The notes below the pieces were generated by a model. It made no database searches. It saw only the letters and a list, made by a program, of their open reading frames with translations, and was not told the origin of the DNA. From NCBI GenBank assembly GCA_973895155.1, contig OZ316891.1, forward strand, positions 12,462,001-12,526,000: a stretch of DNA of 64,000 nucleotides. Reading direction: 5' to 3'. Position numbers and translations under genes: made by a program. Position 1 is the first letter of the stretch, and each line of letters starts with the position of its first letter. The DNA comes from Marsupella aquatica (Eukaryota; Marchantiophyta). Shown one piece after another: positions 11,857-21,476 of the stretch.

Positions 11857-13340
11857 GTTGCAGAACTCGACTACCTTAACACTTAGCACCAGCGTCGATT
11901 ACTCTGACGTGCTCCCTTATGGTCCAGGCCGGAACGGCCATCCCGGGAAAACTTAGCATGGGGAGACTTGTGGGCAATGGGGCGTGGCACTAGCGAAGGC
12001 AAGGTGCTAAACTGGTGACACACACTAAGGACTTAGACTAACTGAGGGCTGGTCGAGTCAAGGAGGAAAGGGCCGGGCTCAAGGTCGGCCATCCGGACCC
12101 CCTGACGGACTTTGAGTTATGAGGGCTTGAGTGAGACCTCCTCTTGGGCCCAAGGCCAATGAAGCAGACTCCATGGGCAACGGACGCTTGGGGCATGAGT
12201 TATGGCCCAATTCGGGTTTGGCCGATCGGGGTCCCGGGCGACAATAGGATCTGAGGGTCTAGGCATGAGCATTGGGTCGGCCCGATCACAATGGGCTAAG
12301 GCACTCCTAACTAGAAAGTTATGGGTATTGCCAGTTGGTGGCTCGCCCATACATGCGGGTTGAGGTCCAGGTGGGGGCCAAAATTTGGGGACCAAAGTTG
12401 ATCTAGGTGTCAGGTCTCCATAAACATATATGAGGGGAGTGGTGTCTCCCTGGGGGCTAAGGGCAAGCTGAAATCGTGGGCCGCGACGGTCGCGACACTA
12501 AGGGAAACGTCAACTGGAAATGGCGATAAGTTCCCATCGGGAAGTCCGTTGGAGGACTTCTTGGATGCGTTGGAAATATCTCAAGGAGGACTACATCCTC
12601 TTGAGCTCAAATGGGTTAAGGGTGCCATAGGTTCTCGGGGTTTGTGGGGGCAATATCGCCCGCTTGCCAAATCCTACAGAAACAGCAGCCAAGTTAGTCG
12701 CGTTCAGTCTCTCAAGGGAGCTTGTGTTAGCGAGGCAAGGCCAAGTAGGCATGGAGTTTGAGTTCCAATGGCACTTGGCCCCTAGACCATCAATGGGGCA
12801 AGAACTGGGTGTTGGTTGCTAGAGTCGGGGCCATTCCGGTCCCGGCGTGTTGGGACAAGCTTGGGACAAGCTTGGGACAAGCTACGCTATTTGGGCCATG
12901 AGCATGTCTTGGAGGTAGGGCGGTCAGTTGGTGATGGATAGGTACAAGGGGAAACCCAGGCTGCACCCAAGTAAGGATGGACAGTGGGTGTTGGTTCTGG
13001 TTCCGGCTTATGGCATCGAGAGGACCTATTGCTGACCTACTTACCAATGTTTGTTGAGCTTGAGTTAGGATGCTAGACTTGGGAGATCTAGAATGATCCT
13101 GAAAGGTTAGTTACCATGACGCTTGGTTGGTTGTGCAGACAGTGAGGACTGTTGAGTAGCGGTTGAGATTAGGGACAAGCGTGACTTTGTATGGGAGAGG
13201 CCGCAGGCGGTGCAAGGGACACTAGATTGCTTGCTCAATGTATTTTGTGGAGACATTGTTCAGGCACCAGGGGCACTTAGGCGTGGGTGTTGGGATTGGT
13301 GAGGGCGCTAGGTGGCTAGATCCACCACTCTATCCGACCG
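11857..13340. mobile_element. GC-rich insertion in the methyltransferase-like repeat
   Basis: Comparison with the 46-kb copy shows that flanking similarity stops at 11856 and resumes near 13341. The heptamer CCTATCA is present at both edges (11850-11856 and 13341-13347), consistent with a target-site duplication. The insert is clearly richer in GC than its surroundings, has no obvious terminal inverted repeat and no recognisable protein. It contains a local triplication of an 11-bp TTGGGACAAGC unit near 12850-12882. Class unknown. Confidence 0.45.
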
Positions 13341-13595
13341 CCTATCACTGAAGAAATCACCAACATATATTGGACGGGATATTGGATCAATAATACGCAT
13401 CCAAAAATTCTAGAAAGAACTGAAAAACACCAAATAGAGAGTTCTACATCAAAGGCCAATTAAGTACTTTACTCCAGGTCAAATAAAATTCATCCTTCTC
13501 GTCAGAAGGTCCGTCCTGATCATCTCCTGGGGTGGTGACCTTGTCGTTCGATCCTTCATCTTTGGGGTTCTCCTTCTTCTGATTTGCGGCCCCTT

Positions 13596-13829
13596 TCAAC
13601 TTGACTGGGCATGTCTCTCCAACACAGTTACCAGACTTTTTTCAGCACACGGATGAAGAATGTCTCTATCTTCCACCCCTATAATGAATCTCCCTGCATA
13701 CTCCCTAGTGGTAAAAGCACTGCCATCTCCAATAGTCCAATCAATGACAATGTCCTTTGGCAAAGTAAGGATATCCATTATGGCTTGCATGAACCCAAAC
13801 TGACAATCTATTGGACCCTGCAAATGCAT
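13596..13829 (-). pseudogene. DNA amino-methyltransferase-like C-terminal fragment
   Basis: The frame reads GFMQAIMDILTLPKDIVIDW, then TIGDGSAFTTREYAGRFIIGVEDRD. This follows the SAM-binding motif I of N4/N6 amino-methyltransferases, usually written as VLDPFxGSGTT...A...GRxFIGxExD. In beta-class enzymes that motif lies near the C-terminus, as it does here. The canonical D-P-F is replaced by D-W-T and the second Gly of GSG is kept as GDG, so activity is doubtful. The second copy near 46761-46855 reads GFMQALNKICTIPRDIVLNW, then TVSNGSTFSA. No DPPY motif IV was found upstream. The assignment rests on one motif and its context. Confidence 0.45.
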
Positions 13830-14710
13830 CCCTCGGGCTAGGATCAGTTTTTAGGTAGCAAACATTTAGCATCAATGAGTTTATGACAAGCATCCTTAGA
13901 AGAAGTCAGTAGAACATATCCAATATGTTTTGGTACTTTTGTTGTGCATTCCACTTTGCAACATACATCCATTATGAGAGTAACTACCTCAATTCAAAAC
14001 AAGAATTTGTCAAAAATGGGTACTTTTGGTTAGCAAGGTTGCTAGCCAAAATCATACGTAATAATGGGAAATTTAAGAGGATATCTTACCTCTATATCCA
14101 TATCCGCCTGATACAAAGGAGATGCAAGCAAAACCAAATATTGTCAAACTGTATGTTTGAATTTGTTCTTCTGCTTGACTGCATAATTGTTTTGTCTCAT
14201 ATGGTTATAGTCAGAGCTATGAAGAATTGTGACATAACCACGTTGCAAGCATCGGATGCATGACCCAAAAGAAATAATATGGTAATTTCTCACTCCAAAC
14301 ATTCCACTTCGAGACCTCCCGGTCTATGACACTCGTTCTATGACCATCGGAAGGAAAATAAAACCCAAGTGAGCACCAATTCCAAAGTATGGTTTGCCAT
14401 TGGTGATCATCATATTTGGGCGTTCTCTCAGTTTGCTCATTGCAGACAACCACTGATCTGCATCATCCATCCAGGGAGGTCTTACTTTCCTTTGGCTAAT
14501 TGATCTAGAGTGAAATGCCAATATATTATATATACTGAAAGGGTTTACACCATATACCCTAAACGTTTTTTGCTTTCTGACTTTGAGAAAGTTGTTTGGA
14601 GGCAAAGAGCGGGGCAAAGAGACAATGGTGATTTACAAGGATTGAATTTAACATCATAATTATATATATAATTCAGACAAAGAGCATATTTGCAAGTGAA
14701 TGAGATGTTG

Positions 14711-14948
14711 TCCTAGCCTAATATAAACACACCTATTTTATAACAGGAATATTTCAAAAATATTTTCTATTTTCAATATTAATGACTTATTTTACTTTAT
14801 AAAAGGTATACATTAGAGTATATTCTACAAATATGAGTTTATAATACCTTCTTTTGCTTCCTATGTTTTTTAAAAATTTAGTTAATTTATATGAAAAATA
14901 CATATTTTGGATTGCATGTGGTTCCTAAGATTTTTGATAGTCACCCCT
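14711..14948 (+). repeat. 238-bp AT-rich direct repeat, copy A
   Basis: From TCCTAGCCTAATATAAACAC to GATAGTCA this segment is closely similar (roughly 85-90 percent by eye) to 19926-20163, 5215 bp away in the same orientation. It separates the minus-strand methyltransferase-like relic from the plus-strand SNF2 relic. It could be the remains of flanking LTRs or a dispersed repeat; no target duplication was found. Confidence 0.8.
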
Positions 14949-14953
14949 CAGAG

Positions 14954-15470
14954 GTTACAGTCCAGTGAAATTATATTATGTAAGGCATTGTGTGCAAGTG
15001 TGCAAGAGGTCCCAAATCCCATTGTGCAAGAGGTCCCAAATCCCATTGTGCAGGAGGTTCACGAGGGAACAACCCACTTCATTTCAAGTCAGTAGTCATT
15101 GATTGGTGTGGAGGATGTTGACAACACATTACTTGGATCGGAGGGGAGAAAGCAGTCTCCTTCTTCAAAGCAACAACCTGAGATTGTGAACAGTAGATCA
15201 GAAGCGCAGACAAGTTTGCCGTTACAGTCCAATGAAGTTATACTATGTGGGGCATTGTGTGCAAGTGTGCAAGAGGTTACAAATGCCATTGTGCAGGTCG
15301 GAGGTGAGGGAACAACCCACTTTGTTTTTGAGCCAACAATTAGTGACTAGTGTGGAACATGTTGCAAAGAAGCTATGCCCTTTGAAGGGGACAGACAAGG
15401 CTCCTTCTTCTTCAAATCCAAAACAATGTGAGATTGTTCATAGGTTACAGTCAAGTGAAGATAGAAAAGA
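14954..15470 (+). repeat. Coding-like tandem repeats ahead of the SNF2 relic
   Basis: Two units of about 275 bp start at 14955 and 15225 with GGTTACAGTCCAGTGAA or a close variant and share GCATTGTGTGCAAGTGTGCA and GGGAACAACCCACTT; a third partial start lies near 15440. Unit 1 contains a further 27-bp triplication (GTGCAAGAGGTCCCAAATCC at 15000-15060). Translations share LQSSE-ILC-ALCASVQEV and EGTTHF. They may encode a repetitive N-terminal region of the broken ATPase downstream, but in-frame stops interrupt them. Confidence 0.65.
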
Positions 15471-15790
15471 TGTTTGCCCATCAGAGGAGACCCACCAGGC
15501 TGCTTTAGCAATGATGGGCGGACATGATGAGGTTACCATCCAGATTTTGGATATCTTACTTAAAATATGGGAAGACAGGAACAATGGGTACATGGAGGAA
15601 GTGCACAGTCTGAACCCAAGCCCTGTAAGAAGGTCTACACCTATCGACCCTCTTTGTGCTCATACCTACAAAGAACTTGTCGAAAATGGGAATAGTTGGA
15701 AGAGGCAGCAAGGGCAAGTTGTTGGACCACCTAAGAAATGGGTGTGTGTTGAATTTGGTTTGTTCCATTACTGTAAAATTAAGTTGTGAA
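15470..15790 (+). pseudogene. Unassigned coding-like stretch ahead of the SNF2 relic
   Basis: One frame stays open from about 15232 to 15789 and reads like protein (HQAALAMMGGHDEVTIQILD, then DILLKIWEDRNN and PIDPLCAHTYKELVENG), ending at TGA. I do not recognise a domain. Its strand and position suggest it is part of the same broken gene as the SNF2 motifs that begin at 16148. Confidence 0.3.
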
Positions 15791-16147
15791 TGCCATCTAT
15801 GAAAACCGTTGCTTCTTTTGCAATTGACTTTTGTTTGGACGTGGCAGACAGCCAGGCAACTTGAGTTAACGATATCCCCACTGATTGGGGAAATGCGAAA
15901 CATAAATTTCTTGCCCCACCAACTGAAATGGCTTCATTGGATGGTGTCCAGATAGACATCCTATATGGGTAATCCATCGGGAGGCATATTGGCAGACAAG
16001 TAGGTACACGGTCAAACGCCATTTAGTGTGACATGTGGAATTCACGGTTGCTTTCCTTTCATTGTAATATAGCATATACTGAGCAGGTTCTGAAAGTATA
16101 TCATTTTAATGTGCTTTGTATGTAAAAAAATGGTGAATTGTATTTTG

Positions 16148-18232
16148 CAAGGAACTCGAAAGACAATCCAGCTTCTTGGTCTCATTCTGAAATATAGACC
16201 TTCAGGGAGAAGCACTCTTATAGTGTGCCAGGAGTGTTCTTAAACAATTATGGGGAGAGGAGATAGAACATAAAACCATAGAGAAAGCCAATGTGAAATT
16301 TTTCCTGTACCATGGAAATAAAAGACCAAAAAAACTAGAAGAATTGTCAAAATATGATATTGTAATTACAACATATGAGACTCTAGTAGATGAGTCATCA
16401 GTATCAGATAAAGAAGTTGCACAAATGTCATATAAAGAAGTTGCAAAAATGCCAACTTGATAAAGAAGAGAGAAAACAAAGACCAAAGCGCAACCCTCTT
16501 CTAGAACAGGTGAAGTGGATGCGGATAATTCTAGATGAGTGCCACAACATTAAAACCCCAAAAGCATAGTTGCCCAACGTGTATGCAAGTTGGAAGAAAG
16601 CAGTTGATGGTGTGTCAATGGGACTCCTATTTCAAATGACACATGGGAAACATTTAGTTACTTCAGGTTCCTTTGTTATTCACCTCTAGGCGAACGAGTT
16701 GAGTTTCTAAAAGTACATAAAATGGTCATGAATGAGTTAGACATCAAAACGTACTACCTTCATGAGCACTTACTGCCCATGACATTGAGAGAATGAAAGG
16801 TATGTAGACCACGTTCAAAGGAGGTTCCATGTAAAGATAGTGCTGATTGTATTCTCCTACTTGGGTCTATATCACCAACTGATTTTGACTTATGTAGATA
16901 TTCTAGACCTACCACACAAGATACATAAGATAGTGTATGTACAATTCAAGGCACCTAAAGACATTGCTATGTACCAAGCGCTAGTGAACCAAAGCACTAC
17001 AACATTGTAGGTATCCTGATTAATTTTTCCTTGGCAACAATTGTCTCTTGGTTTGGTCAATGAAATGTGGATAAACTATCTCACATTTCTGTTGACAATG
17101 TCAGATAGGAAAATAGAAGAAAAAAAAGCAATGTCGTGTTCCAAATTCTTGTTCTTATACTTCGGATCTGCCAAATGTGTGTTCATTGTTCCCTTATGTG
17201 GTTGAAGTCGTCATCGGCATAACCAATTAAAAAGCAAGTGACACTGAGCGATGAGAAAAACAAGAATGTGTAGAGCTGCTGGCGGATTTTGACATTGAAT
17301 CTAAATGTCTCAACTGCGGGGTAATTCATCAACTGTACACGTTGCATTTGTGATTTTTATTTTACAGGTTGTGTTAATTGGCAAAGGATTTGGTATTTTG
17401 TCAGTGATCGTGCAGGAATCTCTGGAAGGTAGCATTAGGGTATTATACTGTTGTCATCTATTTTGTGACTATATATTGTTCACTGCTACAAGATGGGACT
17501 TCCTCTGTTGAATGCCCTATCAATGGATGCCGCAACAAACTGTCAAAAGCGGAAAAGATGTACACATTGAAGGATTTGTTCCCTTCAGGCAATGATGACA
17601 CAGATGTCGAATGGCTAGGTTATGATTGTCCAGCACACCATCTCCCAAAATCAATGCTCTTATGAAATACTTGTCGTACGTTCCAGTGGATACCTCCTCG
17701 GCATCTGGAATTCCAGTAAAAGAAAAGGCCATTTGCTCTGGACTTGATACATGAATAACTAAAAAAGGAAGAAATTCAGTATAGAAGGGTGGATGGCAAC
17801 ATGCAAAATTCATGTTTTCAAACCGATTCATGTTGCCATGTTTTCAAACCGATTCATGACACTTTTCATACCGATTCAAGACAATCCCACTTGTAAGTAT
17901 TTTTATTCCGAGGCCAAACTAGAATTAATTGTTATTAAATTGCCGTAAACTTGAATTTCTTTATCAGTGATAAGAAGTGACGATGACATATGAAGTGATT
18001 TAATATAATTTATGTGTAACTTTTGTCAGGTGACGGTGATTCTCTTGTCCTTGAAGGCAACAAATGTAGGATTGAACATCTCTGCAACGAAACCATGTGC
18101 TTTTTAAAGATTGTTGGTAAAACCAACAATAGAAGACCAGCCAGTTGACAAAGCCCATAGACTTGGCCAAAAGAAAGAAGTACAAGTAATGCACTTTGTG
18201 ATGAAGGGTGGCATTGAGGAGAAGATATAATT
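16148..18232 (+). pseudogene. SNF2-family (Rad5/HLTF-like) ATPase with RING segment, broken
   Basis: Motifs appear in the order of Rad5-type ATPases. A Walker A remnant QGTRKTIQLLG lies at 16148 (canonical GxGKT altered), and TLIV is followed by a one-base frameshift. Next come KYDIVITTYETL (about 16350), a DECH box in MRIILDECHNIKTPKA (about 16518) followed directly by TAG, and LPHKIHKIVYVQFKAP (about 16908). A RING-like CPINGC...C segment follows (about 17510-17640). The helicase C end reads LKATNVGLNIS and VDKAHRLGQKKEVQVMHFVM near 18030-18220. Such proteins are DNA translocases or ubiquitin ligases in post-replication repair or chromatin remodelling. Stops, frameshifts and missing motifs (no GTPIQN seen) show it is dead, although some gaps could be introns. 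Confidence 0.8.
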
Positions 18233-18539
18233 ATGACATACAAGAGAATAAAATGAGATTCAAATGCCTCTATGGGGATGAGTATGGGGAAGGCCAACGG
18301 AAGACAAGCAAACCAACCTGGAAGATTTAGAGTACCTATTTCAAAGTTGATTGTCACTTGTTTCAATCTAAAAATGATAAATTTAAGTTTATTAACGTGC
18401 ACTGTGGCTGGGTTTATGGAACAAGAGCGTGACCGGAAAGTGCTTGACATGTCAACACTGGAATCCAAAATACTTCATAGGACGACCTTGTCAGGGTACT
18501 TGTATACCGAAGGAAAGAGATCCTGGGGCAGTGTTGGGG

Positions 18540-18800
18540 TACTCTTCGACCGATCAGGCAAAAGATATCGGGGTAGTGTTATGAATGCTCAGTGGATGAA
18601 TCCCCTATTGGAATACTTGTATTTAGGCTCATATTACAAAGGAAAGAGATCTTAGTGTAGTTTAACTATGAACGTTCATAGCACCCTTAATAGTACTTAT
18701 TGTCTAGAGGACCCTAGAATTGGGCTACTCGTATATCAAAGGAATCTTTTTCCCGGGGTAGTGTTATGAATGCTCAGTGAACGAATCCTCTGTTGGTGAA
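18540..18800 (+). repeat. Duplicated segment around GGGGTAGTGTTATGAATGCT
   Basis: The 40-odd bp around GGGGTAGTGTTATGAATGCT and the following CAGTG-A-GAATCC occur at about 18571-18607 and 18757-18793, with related TACTTGTAT-AAAGGAAAGAGATC pieces before each. This looks like a local duplication at the edge of an LTR-like region. Confidence 0.6.
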
Positions 18801-19800
18801 ATATATTTCCTAATTAACCCCAACTTGTGAGAGGACTACATTACCCTGGACATATTTCTTTGGACATATTGCTCTAGACATATTTCTACTGAATGGACTC
18901 TGGTAAATATTTCCCGTGTGTACTATGGCAATTGAGTGACTTTGATTGGATTTGAGTGGAGGCCATAGGGCATCAACTATATAAATAAGAGGGAGTGGAG
19001 GCTCACTTCCTCACTTGTTTATTAGTTTCTCACTTGCTTGCTTTCTTGGAGGGGCGCCATTGGTTGGGACTCAAGGAAGGAGGAGTGGGGATTAGTGAGG
19101 AGTCAGAGTGTGTGGCACCTTGGGAATTAGGAGTTAGTGTTCATGAAAGACTCTAGTATTGAAGACCTTGGATGGAGCCCAAGCTTGTACTAAGTTTACT
19201 TGATATAAACCTATGTGTCTTTCTTCCTTGGACACTCTTATTCTAACTTGTGAAGAGAGTGTGATACTTTCTTTTGACGGTTTTATGACATGTTTTTGAC
19301 GGTTTTCTTTTGACCTTTTTTGTGACATATTTTATAAGGAGTACTTTGGTGATAGAGTTTTGTTTACCAAACAACGCTGGAGTACATCACCAATATTTCT
19401 TGGACAAGAAATGATGTGATTGTATGCTCGATGGTTATTTGGTCAAGCACTAGCACACCAACTGGAAACTTTATCTTTGTGTGAGGTTTTGAAGCCAAAC
19501 TTTTATGATCGAGTTTTGGTTGATCAAGAAGGCACTAGGGTGTAGTATGGGCAAGGATTCCTATGGAAGTGCTTCACCTGCAATAAGAGCCTTGTCTGTG
19601 GAATTTACTATAAGAGTACCCAAAGTACAAGCGCTCTTGAAACACGAAACAAAATTACGGTGGAAACCCTTACACTCTTGTTTCATTCAATGTAAATGTA
19701 AGGGTGTCGTGTTCTGCAATGGCACCTACCTGCCACCCCCAAGGACATCACCCTTTCCTACAACAGTCGAGGGTGCCACCTAACTTACCAACCCGATAAT
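18800..19800 (+). mobile_element. Possible LTR-like sequence with TATA box
   Basis: A TATA element (ACTATATAAATAAGAGGG near 18977) is followed by CT-rich leader-like DNA (CTCACTTCCTCACTTG) and T-rich DNA at 19270-19330, an arrangement common in plant LTRs. I could not find a TG...CA boundary pair with a target duplication, and no gag or pol motif is present nearby, so this could equally be other non-coding DNA. Confidence 0.25.
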
Positions 19801-19925
19801 TGGTTCCTACGCTCCTTGCAAGTCGTGCATGCAAATTTGTGCTAAAGCAAGGCCGGCCAGAACTCCCGACAACAGAGTGGCTCGGGGGGTTAACTTAGTG
19901 TATATTTTGGGGTTCCACTTGCGAT

Positions 19926-20163
19926 CCTGGCCTAATATAAACACACCTATTTTATAATCAGAATATTCTAAAAATATTCTCTAATTTCAATGTTAATGAC
20001 CTATTTTACTTTATAAAAGGTATATATTAGAGAATATTTTATAAATATGGGTTTATAATGACTTCTTTTACTTACTACGCTTTTTAAAAATTTAGCTAAA
20101 TTCTATGAAAAATACCTATTTTGGATCGCACTTGGTTCCTAAGATTGTCGATAGTCAACGCCC
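19926..20163 (+). repeat. 238-bp AT-rich direct repeat, copy B
   Basis: Second copy of the 14711-14948 repeat, same orientation, ending at GATAGTCAACG. The two copies bound the 5-kb block holding the SNF2 relic and the LTR-like sequence. Confidence 0.8.
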
Positions 20164-21250
20164 CGAGCAGAGTGGGCCTGATGGCCAAAAAGTATCCGAC
20201 AACGGGAAGTCAAATTTCAGGGAGTCCTACTATATAATAATGATGGAACAAGTGGACTAATTTCTGGCCGGCCTCTCCATTGGCTCCCTCAACTAACTTC
20301 GTAGTTTTTTTTCCCAACTCAGTAAAGAATGAGTTTTTCTCGTACAGTCAAAGTTTCAGTTGTGCACATGATTCCTGAGGTACCAAATTTTTTGCACCAA
20401 TTCCCGTCGGTAATACGAAATGTTTCGCACTATTTCATGCGATAACTCCAACCCAGAGGTGTCCTCTAGAAAATATTTTGCACCAGACTAGGACCTTTCT
20501 TGTCTTGTAATACCCGGTCAAAATTGTTTGCAACAGAGGCATTCTGCAATGCCATAGGAACTTTGTCCACAGATTTCGCCATACCAAATTTTTTGCACAG
20601 GGGGGACATGCATGTGCGTACCTGCTGCCATATCAATTTTTTTCGCACCAGATATTCCTCCTGCCTATTTTTGTACCTACCATAAAAATAAAGATTACAA
20701 CAACAAATAGGGTTGATTTGATCCGAAACCCTATCTCCTGTATTGGATGTGCATTTTGATGGGCAGAGGAAAGGTGAGGAGAGTTTTTCTAGTCTAGAGA
20801 GTACGCAGTGTTGAAAATATGATATCTGAGGCGAGAGAAAATTTGTGCTGGTAAATGTGTTCAGTGGAAACATATATTAAGTTCTGTTCAGTGGAAACAT
20901 ACGTTAACCCTCCAAAATAGAGGGAGGCATTTATTTTTTCTAAACCCTAAACATTGGCGCGTAAAATAGTGTTTTGCGCCAAGCTGTAAAACATAACAAA
21001 ATGTTATGCTATAAGACACCGCATTTGTGGGCGAAAACAAATGCGGGCGAAAAGTCACGGAAACAGATTCAATAATTTCGACATTTCTCTGCAGATTCCT
21101 TTCGCTCCAAAGGTACACTTCGTCCTTTTCTTGTACTCCTTATTTTCCGTTCTCTCACAAGTGTATTTCTACTGGCCACCTGCCCACCTGACCACCTTTC
21201 ATCACTCCTCTCGTCTAGAGGCTCCAATCTCGAGTTGAATGTGCGTTCCT
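20164..21250. other. Intergenic, presumed promoter of SNRNP27
   Basis: No gene seen. A degenerate motif close to CAAATTTTTTGCACCA recurs near 20386, 20472, 20586 and 20634. A telo-box-like AAACCCTAAAC lies at about 20942, some 530 bp before the SNRNP27 ATG; such boxes are frequent in plant promoters of RNA-processing and ribosomal genes. Confidence 0.45.
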
Positions 21251-21251
21251 C

Positions 21252-21430
21252 TTCAAATGTAGTTGTAAGGAGCTCGAGTTGATCTGTCAAACCCCTTCGA
21301 ATGTAGTTGGGAGGAGCTCAAGTTGACTGAGTGTTTCTCTTTCGAATGTAGTTTGAGGATAGGAAGGAACTCCGATCTTGAACTGAATGTCTGTTTTTCT
21401 TCGAATATAGTTCAGGAAACGAAGGAGCAC
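21252..21430 (+). repeat. Four-fold imperfect repeat in the SNRNP27 leader
   Basis: TTCGAATGTAGTT or a close variant (TTCAAATGTAGTT, TTCGAATATAGTT) occurs four times at irregular spacing of about 43-60 bp, each followed by a GGAGC- or GGAAC-like segment. The array ends about 50 bp before the SNRNP27 start codon, so it probably lies in the 5' untranslated region or core promoter. Confidence 0.7.
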
Positions 21431-21476
21431 CAGCACCACTGCCGTTGCTGCAAGCAAGCAGACAGTCGCCCTCTAC

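Larger units (their letters stand above)
11540..14620 (-). mobile_element. Decayed repeat with an amino-methyltransferase-like ORF, interrupted copy
   Basis: On the minus strand, coding-like fragments follow in order. An unassigned part (14617-14217, with DQWLSAMSKLRERPNMM and, after a frameshift, KLPYYFFWVMHPM) comes first. A methyltransferase-like segment (13829-13596) follows, then an acidic C-terminal tail (about 11720-11550). The same tail, linker and motif recur in a diverged copy at 46085-46850, which shows this is a dispersed repeat and not a single gene. Stops and frameshifts break the frame. A 1.48-kb GC-rich segment (11857-13340) is absent from the other copy and so is an insertion here. 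No terminal repeats were found, so the element class is unknown. Confidence 0.55.

Noticed and set aside
14711-20163. Intact LTR retrotransposon bounded by the 238-bp direct repeats
   Set aside because: No TG...CA ends, no target duplication, no gag or pol domains between them; the content is an SNF2 relic.
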